Shown one piece after another: positions 17,823 to 26,591 of a DNA stretch of 64,000 nt. Position numbers and translations under genes: made by a program. The stretch is from Mariniflexile gromovii (GTDB lineage: Bacteria > Bacteroidota > Bacteroidia > Flavobacteriales > Flavobacteriaceae), in assembly GCF_017814435.1 (NCBI RefSeq), contig NZ_JAGJCB010000006.1, positions 1 to 64,000 of the forward strand. The letters are read 5' to 3'. The number at the start of each line of letters is the position of its first letter. The stretch's first letter is position 1. Under the pieces are notes generated by a model. It was not told the origin of the DNA and did not search any database. It was given only the letters and a program-made list of their open reading frames with translations.

Positions 17823-18761
17823 ATGAAAAAAACCTTATACTTAGTTATTTTTATCGCTTTAGGAGTTAATTATACACTTTTATCCCAAAACGAAAAAATC
17901 ACAATAAATTTTAAAAGAAACTCTGATAATAGTATTGATTTCTATTATGATAAAAAAATACCAGGTAGTTTTTATTTAAATTTAGAGTTTACAGGTTTAT
18001 CAAATGCGCACAGCAAAAACCATACTGCGATAATAAAAGATGCTTCTGGGAGTTTTTTCAATTTGAGGCCCATTAACAGTAAACAACCAATAAACTTTTC
18101 TTATAAATACTCTTATTTAAGAGGCATTCCTAATCCAAAAGTGGACAGTTTGTTTACATATACTCTACCATTAAAAAAAGGTAAAACCGTCACCATTATT
18201 GAAAGCACCAATTTAAGTGAAACCTATTTTGGAAGCGAAGCTCCTTCAAAATGGAAATCATATATCATTGACAGAACATCTTCTGATACAGTTTGCAATA
18301 TGAGAAAAGGCATTGTAGTTGAAATTGTTAATGAATTCACTCGAAATCCAGAAATAAACTTAAACTACACCAGTAAAATGAACAGAATTGTTGTAGAACA
18401 TGAAGATGGCACTTTTGCATCCTACTCAGGTTTAAAAAAAGATGCCATTTTTGTAAGTTTGGGGCAAACAATTTATCCCCAAACCCTTATAGGTACTTTA
18501 GAAGCAATTAATGATTATACCTACAGGTTATATTTTCATATTTACTATTTAATAGATGAAAGCTTAAAAAGCAAAGAATCTACAACGCATCAAAAAAGTC
18601 AAAATGAATTTTTAACCCCTTATTTTTTAACAAAAATTGGTTCAAAAAAACTCAATAACAAAACGAATTATATTGTCGAATTTAATGAATCAATTCTTTT
18701 TAAAGAATTATCAAAAAAAGAAAAAAAACAATATTTGAAAAACTCTGAAATGTTTAAATAA
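17823..18761 (+). CDS. Secreted protein with a degenerate M23 peptidase-like domain
   Basis: A 312-residue protein with a signal peptide (MKKTLYLVIFIALG, cleavage after LLSQ). I chose the ATG at 17823 because the signal peptide starts there. Residues about 170-250 follow the LytM/M23 pattern: KGIVVEIVNEF, NRIVVEHEDGTFASYSGL, VSLGQTIYPQTLIGTL. The second zinc-binding HxH of active M23 enzymes is not visible (RLYFHIYYL takes its place), so it is probably not a peptidase. It may bind peptidoglycan. It ends the accessory block and is followed by a terminator. Confidence 0.55.
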   Translation: MKKTLYLVIFIALGVNYTLLSQNEKITINFKRNSDNSIDFYYDKKIPGSFYLNLEFTGLSNAHSKNHTAIIKDASGSFFNLRPINSKQPINFSYKYSYLRGIPNPKVDSLFTYTLPLKKGKTVTIIESTNLSETYFGSEAPSKWKSYIIDRTSSDTVCNMRKGIVVEIVNEFTRNPEINLNYTSKMNRIVVEHEDGTFASYSGLKKDAIFVSLGQTIYPQTLIGTLEAINDYTYRLYFHIYYLIDESLKSKESTTHQKSQNEFLTPYFLTKIGSKKLNNKTNYIVEFNESILFKELSKKEKKQYLKNSEMFK

Positions 18762-18784
18762 TGTAATTAAGCTTTTTATTTTAT

Positions 18785-18816
18785 AACGCTCCAAAAATAT
18801 TTTCGGAGCGTTTTTT
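18785..18816 (+). terminator. Rho-independent terminator of the accessory block
   Basis: An 8-bp GC-containing stem (AACGCTCC at 18785-18792, GGAGCGTT at 18805-18812), loop of 12 and T-run lie just after the M23-like gene stop. Confidence 0.88.
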
Positions 18817-18848
18817 GTACCAAAACAATTAAACATCATTATAATCGT

Positions 18849-18856
18849 TATTTTTG
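18849..18856 (+). promoter_or_regulatory. TAnnTTTG box upstream of the OstA-like gene
   Basis: TATTTTTG is an exact -7 box, 17 bases before the TTG start codon at 18874. The upstream -33 element is not evident. Confidence 0.45.
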
Positions 18857-18873
18857 CGACAAACTTTTACAAT

Positions 18874-21030
18874 TTGAAAATACAATCTATATATATCATA
18901 CTGCTTTTAAGCTTCATTTCAATAACGTCTTTATTTGCCCAGGAAAAAAAGAAAATTGAAATTGTATATGCAGGTAGGCTAAATGTTGAAGAAGAACAAT
19001 ATCCAGGAGCAAGGGTTTTAACCCGTGATGAATCGCAACAAGTACATATTATGCAAGGCAGCATTAATATGTGGAGCGATAAAGCCATTTATTACAGCGG
19101 TGAAAATTTTATTGAAGCCTACGGAAACGTGAAATTGATTGAAGGAGACACCATCCACATGACCTCAAAATACATTGAATATAGTGGTATTACACAACTA
19201 GCCTTTGCTAGTGGCGGCGTAATTTTGAAAGATCCAAACTCCACAATTTCATCAGACACTTTGTATTATGATCGTGTAAAGCAACAAGCCTTTTATAAAA
19301 ATGGTGGCACCGTTGTAAAAGACACATCGGGCACCATTACCAGTAAAATAGGCAGGTATTACATGGAACAAAAAAAATATCAATTTGTTGACGATGTAGT
19401 TTTGGTTAATAAAGACGCGACTATTAACTCCAATTATTTCGATTTTTATTCCGATACGGGTTATGCATACCTTTATGGACCTTCAACCATAGTAACCACA
19501 GAAAGTAAAACATATACCGAAAAAGGGTTTTATGATACCAAAAACAGATCGGGATATACTGTAAAAAAATCTGAAATCCATTACAACAATCGTATTATAG
19601 AAGGCGATAGTATTTATTTTGATGACAACAAAAAATTTGCATCGGCAACCAATAATATTAAAGTAACCGATACCATTAACCATAGCATCGCAAAAGGGCA
19701 TTACGCTGAAGTTTTTAAAGCCCAAGACTCCTTATTCATCACAAAACGCGCCTTAATTGCAACCAAACAAGAAAACGATTCTATTTACATGCATGCCGAT
19801 AAAATAATGATGACAGGGAAACCTGAAAATCGTATTGTTAGGGCTTATTACAATGCTAAAATATTCAAATCGGATATAAGTGGTAAGGCAGATTCAATCC
19901 ATTCCAATCAAAAAACAGGACTCACACAATTAATTAATTTACAAAGATTTTCTTCAGTAGATAAGTTTTCAAAAAAACGAAGACCCATTCTTTGGAATGT
20001 AGAAAACCAAATGACTGGTGATTCAATTCATTTGATTTCGAATCCTAAAACCGAAAAATTAGATTCCCTCCTTGTGTTCAATAACGCCTTTGTTATCAGT
20101 AAAGACACCATTAGTAAAGATGGATATAACCAAATTTTCGGCATTCGATTAACAGGGTTGTTCAATGATGAAAATAAACTACGAAAAGTAAATATTGATA
20201 AAAATGCTGAATCTATTTTTTACGCAAGAAACGAAAATCAAGAACTTATAGGTATAGATAAAGCACGATCTGGAAGCATATCCATTCTTTTTGCTGATGG
20301 CGATATTGAAGAATACACCAGATTCAACCAAGTTGATGGTAATTTATACCCAGAATCTAAATATCCAAAAAACGAAAAGCTCTTAAAAGGTTTTGATTGG
20401 CGTGAAGATGAACGCCCACTTAGTGTTGAAGATTTATTTAAAGATGATGAACCATTGCAACTACCCATTATAAAAGGCTTAGAAGATTACATTCCACAAG
20501 ATGCTTTCTTTGATGAGGAATTGTTGGAACGCGTAAAATTGGCGGGACAAGGATATATTGTAAATAGAGCAGCACAAAACATACCCCAAGATGAGACTAC
20601 TATTTTTAATTTATTAAAATCTTCTAGTGACTTAAGTAATTCTGTATGGGAAAAAAATGATGTAAGGCTTAAAATAAATTCAGAAATATCTCCGAACGGA
20701 AAAAAGCTAGCTACAACAATAACTGGATTAGCTTCAACTAACAACAACGGCTCTGTTGTTCAAATAATAGAAAAAAAAGTTGGTAATTTTATCTTCTCAG
20801 TTTGGTTAAAAGGTACAGGCTCAAAAAAAATCATCTTTCAAGAGCAAGGTGGAGATTTTACAGTTTACAACTTTTCAAACATAAATTTAACTAATGAATG
20901 GAAAAAATACTCCTTAATTGCCGAGAAAGTAAATGATGGCGGTAATTTGAGATGTATAATTAATGAGATAAAAGAAAATGAAACCATTAGCGTTTGGAAT
21001 CCTATGGTATCCGAGCTAACAAAAAAATAA
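18874..21030 (+). CDS. OstA/LptA-like protein with extra C-terminal jelly-roll domain
   Basis: A 718-residue periplasmic protein with signal peptide (about 1-23, ending LFAQ). Most of the length (about 30-590) is a run of OstA/LptA beta-jellyroll repeats, with phrases such as MWSDKAIYYSG, GDTIHMTSKYIEYSG and TISSDTLYYD. This family builds or guides lipopolysaccharide across the periplasm in Bacteroidota. The last 125 residues (about 592-718) differ: FSVWLKGTGSK, NLTNEWKKYSL and ISVWNP look like a ligand-binding jelly roll seen in phage and secreted proteins. The start is TTG; no ATG lies in frame before the signal peptide. It precedes an aminotransferase by 3 bases. Confidence 0.82.
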   Translation: MKIQSIYIILLLSFISITSLFAQEKKKIEIVYAGRLNVEEEQYPGARVLTRDESQQVHIMQGSINMWSDKAIYYSGENFIEAYGNVKLIEGDTIHMTSKYIEYSGITQLAFASGGVILKDPNSTISSDTLYYDRVKQQAFYKNGGTVVKDTSGTITSKIGRYYMEQKKYQFVDDVVLVNKDATINSNYFDFYSDTGYAYLYGPSTIVTTESKTYTEKGFYDTKNRSGYTVKKSEIHYNNRIIEGDSIYFDDNKKFASATNNIKVTDTINHSIAKGHYAEVFKAQDSLFITKRALIATKQENDSIYMHADKIMMTGKPENRIVRAYYNAKIFKSDISGKADSIHSNQKTGLTQLINLQRFSSVDKFSKKRRPILWNVENQMTGDSIHLISNPKTEKLDSLLVFNNAFVISKDTISKDGYNQIFGIRLTGLFNDENKLRKVNIDKNAESIFYARNENQELIGIDKARSGSISILFADGDIEEYTRFNQVDGNLYPESKYPKNEKLLKGFDWREDERPLSVEDLFKDDEPLQLPIIKGLEDYIPQDAFFDEELLERVKLAGQGYIVNRAAQNIPQDETTIFNLLKSSSDLSNSVWEKNDVRLKINSEISPNGKKLATTITGLASTNNNGSVVQIIEKKVGNFIFSVWLKGTGSKKIIFQEQGGDFTVYNFSNINLTNEWKKYSLIAEKVNDGGNLRCIINEIKENETISVWNPMVSELTKK

Positions 21031-21033
21031 ATT

Positions 21034-22215
21034 TTGAAATCTGATTTCCTCAAATACCAAGCCCAAACAACCCCACACCCGTTAGCCATGGAAGTTTCAC
21101 ATGCCAACGGAAGTTATATTTACGACACCAATAACAAAGCCTATCTAGATTTCGTTGCTGGTGTTTCAGCTACGCCTTTAGGGCATAATCACCCAAAAGT
21201 CATAAATGCTATCAAACAACAATTAGATAAGTATTTACATGTGATGGTTTATGGAGAATACATCCAAAAACCCGCTGTAGAACTTGCTAAATTATTGGCA
21301 AAAAATCTGCCTTCCGCTTTAGAAAGCACCTATTTGGTTAATTCAGGAACTGAGGCTATTGAAGGGGCATTAAAATTAGCTAAACGTGCTACAGGCCGAA
21401 GTGAAATTATATCCGCCAATAATGCTTATCATGGCAACACCATGGGTTCTATGAGCGTTATGGGTTATGAAGAACGCAAACAGGCATTTAGACCATTATT
21501 ACCAGATGTTAGGTTTATTAATTTTAACAATGAAGACGATTTAGAACTTATCACCACAAAAACTGCTGGTGTTATTTTAGAAACCATACAAGGTGGCGCT
21601 GGTTTTATTGAACCCCAAAATGGTTATTTAGAAAAAGTTAGAAAACGTTGTGATGCCGTTGGCGCTCTTTTAATTTTAGATGAAATTCAACCAGGTGTTG
21701 GTAGAACCGGAAAACTTTTTGGTTTTGAAAACTACAACTGTATTCCAGACATTTTAGTTATGGGCAAGGGCTTAGGTGGCGGTATGCCCATTGGTGCTTT
21801 TACAGCGTCCAGTAAATTGATGAACTTACTGCAAGACAAACCAAAACTGGGACATATAACTACCTTTGGCGGGCACCCCGTAATAGCGGCCTCAGCACTT
21901 GCTACCTTAAAAGAAATAACCGAAAGTAATTTAATGGCACAAGCGTTAGAAAAAGAACAGTTATTCCGTAAACTTTTGGTGCATCCATTAATTGAAGATG
22001 TTCGTGGAAAAGGCCTCATGCTTGCTATTATTACGCCTTCTGCAGATATAACAAATTCGGTTATTTTGCAGTGCCAAGATAACGGTTTGATACTCTTTTG
22101 GTTACTTTTTGAACCTAAAGCGATACGAATTACCCCGCCTTTAACCATCTCAAACGACGAAATCATTAAAGGATGTACTATTATTATTGATATTTTAAAT
22201 AAAATTTACAAATAA
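21034..22215 (+). CDS. Class III PLP-dependent aminotransferase (acetylornithine/succinylornithine type)
   Basis: A 393-residue fold-type I aminotransferase of class III. It has the G-T-E-A-I-E-G-A-L-K-L substrate loop (about 106-116), ILDEIQPGVGRTGK with the PLP-contacting Asp (about 218-231) and the PLP lysine in LVMGKGLGGGMP (about 244-255). The exact amino donor cannot be assigned from sequence; acetylornithine or another omega-amino acid is plausible. The start codon is TTG, only 3 bases after the OstA-like gene, so the two are translationally linked. This OstA plus aminotransferase pairing is usual in flavobacteria as far as I recall. Confidence 0.86.
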   Translation: MKSDFLKYQAQTTPHPLAMEVSHANGSYIYDTNNKAYLDFVAGVSATPLGHNHPKVINAIKQQLDKYLHVMVYGEYIQKPAVELAKLLAKNLPSALESTYLVNSGTEAIEGALKLAKRATGRSEIISANNAYHGNTMGSMSVMGYEERKQAFRPLLPDVRFINFNNEDDLELITTKTAGVILETIQGGAGFIEPQNGYLEKVRKRCDAVGALLILDEIQPGVGRTGKLFGFENYNCIPDILVMGKGLGGGMPIGAFTASSKLMNLLQDKPKLGHITTFGGHPVIAASALATLKEITESNLMAQALEKEQLFRKLLVHPLIEDVRGKGLMLAIITPSADITNSVILQCQDNGLILFWLLFEPKAIRITPPLTISNDEIIKGCTIIIDILNKIYK

Positions 22216-22242
22216 CATTTACAACATAACTTTTTGAAAACC

Positions 22243-22266
22243 AATAAATAAGACTGATTTATTTTT
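22243..22266 (+). terminator. Weak terminator after the aminotransferase
   Basis: A 7-bp AT stem (22243-22249 with 22257-22263) followed by a short T-run. Low stability makes this tentative. Confidence 0.4.
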
Positions 22267-22374
22267 ACAAAAAACAAAAGTGTTCATTACTTTGTTAAAA
22301 ACATTTGAGTTTTACGACTAATAAAAAGGAATAGAAGCTTAAATTTATTCAAGTAGAACTTTACAAATGTGCTT

Positions 22375-23763
22375 ATGGAGTTTAGTCATGATGACAATAA
22401 CGATTTACCATTAACCAAGTTTGAATCGATGCTAAAAACAAATCATGTTTTGTTCTTCGATTCCGAAGAATTTGAAAACATCATTCACCACTATCTTAAT
22501 CAAGGTAAAATAGCTTTAGCTAAAAAGGCCATAAAATTGGGCTTAGATCAGCATCCTACATCTATCAATTTAAGGCTTTTCAAAGTTGAAATTTATGTCT
22601 TTGAAGATAAACTTATTCAAGCGGATACCTTGTTGAACGAGCTCTACAATTTAGACCCAATGAATGAAGAAATTTTCATTCAAAAGGCTAATATTTTCTC
22701 TAAAAAAGATGACCACGAGCAAGCCATTCAAGTATTGAAAAAAGCTTTGGAATTAACTGATGATGTGGTAGATCTGTATTCCCTTATAGGAATGGAGTAC
22801 TTATTCTTAGACCAATTTGAAGAAGCCAAAGAATTCTTTATGAAATGTTTAGAAGAAGACATTGAGGATTATTCGGCACTTTACAACATTATCTATTGTT
22901 TTGAATTTTTAAATCAAACCGAAGAAGCCATCGAATATTTGAATGTCTTCTTGGATAAAAATCCATACTGCGAAGTCGCATGGCACCAATTAGGAAAACA
23001 GTATTACACGCTTAAAAATTACAAAAAAGCATTAGCTGCCTTTGATTTTGCCATCATTTCAGACGATACTTTTGTGGGCGCCTATATTGAACGTGGTAAA
23101 GTACTGGAAAAACTAAAACGTTTTGAAGAAGCTATTGAAAATTACACCATTACCCTTCAGTTAGATGAACCAACATCATTCGCACTTTTACGCATTGGTT
23201 TTTGCTATGAAAAATTGAGAAATGATGATTTAGCGGTTCAATATTACTATAAAACAGTGCATGAAGACCCATTATTGGATAAAGGTTGGATTGCTATTAC
23301 AAGATATTATAACCGAAAACGTAACTACCAAAAAGCACTATATTACATTAACAAAGCCATCAATATTGATTCTGAAAATGTAACCTATTGGAAATTATAT
23401 TCTCAAATAAACCATCGTTTAAACCATTTTGAAGAAGCCGAACGCGGATTTAAAAAAACATTAGAGCTAGGTAATTACGAATTAAGCACTTGGTTGTCCC
23501 GTGGCGATTTATTAATTAAATTGGGAGAACCCGAAGCAGCTATTTTAAATTTTGAACAAGCTGTGGAATTTTATCCAGAAAACGCCGAATTGGAATACCG
23601 ATTGGCCGGTTGTTATTTTTCTTTAAATGAAAATGAAAAAGGTTTATTCCACTTAAAAAATGGCTTACGCTATAATGAGGACTACACTTTTATAATCGAT
23701 GAACTTTTCCCGGAAGTTGCCAATAAAATGCTTGTTAAAAATTTCCTAAAAGAAAATCAATAG
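22375..23763 (+). CDS. Tetratricopeptide repeat protein
   Basis: A 462-residue protein made of about ten TPR helix pairs (from about residue 30), seen as recurring patterns such as AIQVLKKALELTDD, EEAIENYTITLQLDEP and EEAERGFKKTLELGN. No signal peptide or membrane segment, so it is a cytosolic scaffold. The N-terminus is acidic (MEFSHDDNNDLPL). I chose the ATG at 22375 over a GTG two codons upstream. TPR proteins bind partner peptides; the partner here is unknown. The DUF368 genes begin 50 bases downstream on the same strand. Confidence 0.88.
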   Translation: MEFSHDDNNDLPLTKFESMLKTNHVLFFDSEEFENIIHHYLNQGKIALAKKAIKLGLDQHPTSINLRLFKVEIYVFEDKLIQADTLLNELYNLDPMNEEIFIQKANIFSKKDDHEQAIQVLKKALELTDDVVDLYSLIGMEYLFLDQFEEAKEFFMKCLEEDIEDYSALYNIIYCFEFLNQTEEAIEYLNVFLDKNPYCEVAWHQLGKQYYTLKNYKKALAAFDFAIISDDTFVGAYIERGKVLEKLKRFEEAIENYTITLQLDEPTSFALLRIGFCYEKLRNDDLAVQYYYKTVHEDPLLDKGWIAITRYYNRKRNYQKALYYINKAINIDSENVTYWKLYSQINHRLNHFEEAERGFKKTLELGNYELSTWLSRGDLLIKLGEPEAAILNFEQAVEFYPENAELEYRLAGCYFSLNENEKGLFHLKNGLRYNEDYTFIIDELFPEVANKMLVKNFLKENQ

Positions 23764-23813
23764 CCAAACGTCAAGCTAAAATCCATACCTTTGGTTCGCT
23801 TAAAAATCAACCT

Positions 23814-24734
23814 ATGCAACGACGTTTTAAAGACTATTTAACTATTTCACTTAAAGGATTGGCCATGGGTGCTGCCGATGCAGTTCCTGGAGTTTCTGGC
23901 GGTACCATTGCTTTTATTTCTGGTATTTACGAAGAATTGGTTTCAACCATCAGCAACATTAACGCTTCTCTTTTTAAAACTTTATTTAACAAAGGCATCA
24001 AACCGTTTTGGGAACAGGCCAATGCCAACTTTGTATTGGCACTTTTAAGCGGCATCATTATTAGCTATGTTTCCTTTATGAAACTTGCAAAATTCCTTTT
24101 AGAAAACCACCCCGTTTTAATTTGGTCGTTCTTTTTTGGATTGATTATAGCCAGTATTTATTTTGTTGGCAAGCAAATAACAAAATGGAATCTACCAGTA
24201 ATCATTGCGTTTCTAATAGGTACAGGTATAGCATTTTATATTACCATGCTTCCTGCTCAAGCAAATAATGACAGTAATTCATTTTTGTTCATTGCTGGTG
24301 CCATTGCTATTTGTGCTATGATTTTACCTGGTATTTCAGGTTCTTTCATTTTAATAATTCTTGGGGCATACAAAACACTAAGCGATGCCATTCATGATGT
24401 TGATATAAAAAAAATAATCATATTCATTGCCGGAGCTGTTATTGGTTTGCTCAGTTTTAGCCATGTTTTAAAATGGCTTTTTAAAAACTATCACAATATA
24501 ACTTTGGCATTACTTACAGGATTTATTTTAGGGTCCCTAAACAAAGTGTGGCCTTGGAAAGAAACATTAACATGGCACACAGATTCTAAAGGAATAAAAA
24601 GTCCGTTGTTACAAGAAAGCGTGTCCCCTTTTTCGTTTCAAGGCGATAATCAATTAGTATTTGCAATTATTTTAGTGGTTCTTGGATTTTTGACTATTTT
24701 TATTCTAGAAAAAGTAGGTTCAAAAAAACAATAA
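23814..24734 (+). CDS. DUF368 (PopT-type) undecaprenyl-phosphate translocase, copy 1
   Basis: A 306-residue polytopic membrane protein of the DUF368 family. Family members (PopT) were shown in other bacteria to recycle undecaprenyl phosphate across the cytoplasmic membrane. Both inverted-repeat halves are visible: GAADAVPGVSGGTIAF at the start (about 19-34) and MILPGISGSFILIILGAY (about 170-187), separated by hydrophobic helices. The canonical Asp (GAAD) and Thr (GGT) are kept. It overlaps the next gene by 1 base (TAATG), giving coupled translation with a paralog. Confidence 0.9.
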   Translation: MQRRFKDYLTISLKGLAMGAADAVPGVSGGTIAFISGIYEELVSTISNINASLFKTLFNKGIKPFWEQANANFVLALLSGIIISYVSFMKLAKFLLENHPVLIWSFFFGLIIASIYFVGKQITKWNLPVIIAFLIGTGIAFYITMLPAQANNDSNSFLFIAGAIAICAMILPGISGSFILIILGAYKTLSDAIHDVDIKKIIIFIAGAVIGLLSFSHVLKWLFKNYHNITLALLTGFILGSLNKVWPWKETLTWHTDSKGIKSPLLQESVSPFSFQGDNQLVFAIILVVLGFLTIFILEKVGSKKQ

Positions 24735-25753
24735 TGGAAAGCACCCGATCACTAAAAGATAAACTATTTCTAATTCTGAAAGGATTGGGTATGGGTGCTG
24801 CCAATAAAGTACCTGGTGTTTCTGGAGGTGTTGTTGCATTTGTTGCTGGTTTTTACGAAGAGTTTATATATTCCTTAAAAAAAGTAAACCGAAAAGCCTT
24901 TTTATTACTCATAAACGGACGCTTCAAAAGTTTTTACAATTACATAAACGGCCGTTTTTTATTCTTGCTTTTCTTCGGAATGGTGGTAAGCTATTTTAGC
25001 ATTTCCAAAGTATTGGATTACTTTATTAAGCACTACGAATTGTATATTTGGAGTGTTTTCTTCGGAATGATTATAGGCTCCATTTATTATATCAACAAAG
25101 ATTTTAAAGATTGGAATTACAAAACCTACACATCTTTAGCTTTAGGCATTTTAGTAGGTTTAAGTATTAGTTTTTTAAATCCTGCCAAGGAAAACGACAA
25201 TCTGTGGTTCGTGTTTTTTTGTGGTATTATAAGTGTTTCAGGTATGACGCTTCCGGGATTTTCAGGCTCTTTTATACTTATTCTTTTAGGAAATTATGTA
25301 TTACTTTTAGTAGATTCAGTTAATGCATTATTCGATACGTTTTATGAGGTTTTCGGAGGTGATTTCAGTTTTATAAATAGTTCTGAACGTATTAGAATGT
25401 TAAAAGTACTAGCTGTTTTTACACTAGGTTCTGTAACTGGGTTGGTTACCTTTTCACATATGTTAAGCTACATTTTAAAACATTATAAAAGTATTACACT
25501 TTCGGCTATCATAGGTTTTATAGTAGGTTCTTTGGGAGTTGTATGGCCTTGGAAAAATACTATTTACAAATTAGACCTAGATGGTTCCAATATATTAGAT
25601 TCTACAGGAACAAAAGTGGTATTAAACTACGAGCGTTACATTCCTAAACTTAATACCGACACTTATTACGCTATCGCTTTTATTTTCCTTGGAATTACCA
25701 TAGTTTTGGCACTTGAATATTACGGACAAAAAACCAAGAAAATTAATGAATAG
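24734..25753 (+). CDS. DUF368 (PopT-type) translocase, copy 2
   Basis: A 339-residue paralog of the preceding gene, same layout and membrane segments. The first repeat reads GAANKVPGVSGGVVAF: the Asp of copy 1 is Asn and the Thr is Val. The second repeat (MTLPGFSGSFILILLGNY) is well kept. The differences suggest altered substrate, heterodimer formation or loss of function. It overlaps copy 1 by one base and aroE by 8 bases, so the three genes form one tight unit. Confidence 0.9.
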   Translation: MESTRSLKDKLFLILKGLGMGAANKVPGVSGGVVAFVAGFYEEFIYSLKKVNRKAFLLLINGRFKSFYNYINGRFLFLLFFGMVVSYFSISKVLDYFIKHYELYIWSVFFGMIIGSIYYINKDFKDWNYKTYTSLALGILVGLSISFLNPAKENDNLWFVFFCGIISVSGMTLPGFSGSFILILLGNYVLLLVDSVNALFDTFYEVFGGDFSFINSSERIRMLKVLAVFTLGSVTGLVTFSHMLSYILKHYKSITLSAIIGFIVGSLGVVWPWKNTIYKLDLDGSNILDSTGTKVVLNYERYIPKLNTDTYYAIAFIFLGITIVLALEYYGQKTKKINE

Positions 25754-26486
25754 ATTAGGGCTTTTAGGCAAAAATATATCTTACTCTTTTTCTAGAGCAT
25801 ATTTTAAAGAAAAGTTTGAAAATGAGCAAATTAGCGATACTACTTATGAAAATTTTGATATTGAAAGTATTGATTTATTTCCTTCAATAATAAAAAACAC
25901 CAAAAACTTAAAAGGTTTAAATGTTACCATTCCTTATAAAGAAGTGGTTATCCCATTTCTAGATAAAGTAAACAAAAAAGCCAAAGCCATTGGAGCCGTA
26001 AACACCATAAAAATTACAAAAAAAGGCAAATTAGTTGGCTATAATACAGATTGTTACGGGTTTAAAAAAACACTAAAACCTTTTTTAAAACCACATCACA
26101 CAAGTGCATTGATCTTAGGTACGGGTGGTGCCAGTAAAGCTATTGCATATACTTTTAAAGAGTTAGGCATCCCATACCATTATGTTTCTAGAAAACGATC
26201 AGAAACCGTTAGTTTTACTTATGATTCACTTACGGAAGCCGATATTAAAAACCATCAAATCATTATAAATAGTACGCCGTTAGGTACTTTTCCTAATGTG
26301 GAAGAATACCCAAACATTCCTTACAAGGGCATTACAGCTAATCATATTTTATTCGACTTGATTTACAATCCAGAAGAAACCAAATTTTTAAGATTGGGCA
26401 AAGAGCGACAAGCTACTACCATAAACGGTCTAAATATGCTAAAATTACAGGCAGAAAAAGCTTGGTCTATCTGGAAATTATATTAA
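25746..26486 (+). CDS. aroE: Shikimate dehydrogenase
   Basis: AroE reduces 3-dehydroshikimate to shikimate with NADPH in the aromatic amino acid pathway. The ATG at 25746 gives 246 residues starting MNRLGLLGKNISYSFS, the standard shikimate-binding SxS region; starts earlier in frame lie inside the previous gene. Other motifs: LKGLNVTIPYKEV (about 58-70) with the catalytic lysine, GAVNTI and NTDCYGF (about 88-106), the nucleotide-binding LGTGGASKA (about 119-127) and TTINGLNMLKLQAEKAW. The protein is slightly short but complete. The start overlaps the DUF368 gene. Confidence 0.95.
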   Translation: MNRLGLLGKNISYSFSRAYFKEKFENEQISDTTYENFDIESIDLFPSIIKNTKNLKGLNVTIPYKEVVIPFLDKVNKKAKAIGAVNTIKITKKGKLVGYNTDCYGFKKTLKPFLKPHHTSALILGTGGASKAIAYTFKELGIPYHYVSRKRSETVSFTYDSLTEADIKNHQIIINSTPLGTFPNVEEYPNIPYKGITANHILFDLIYNPEETKFLRLGKERQATTINGLNMLKLQAEKAWSIWKLY

Positions 26487-26591
26487 AAACAACCACCAAA
26501 CCATTAAAACCACATATAGTACTTTGTAAATAATAGACTTGTTAGTATCTTTAAACTCAAAACGAACTTAAAGAACCCTAACATTTTTAAA

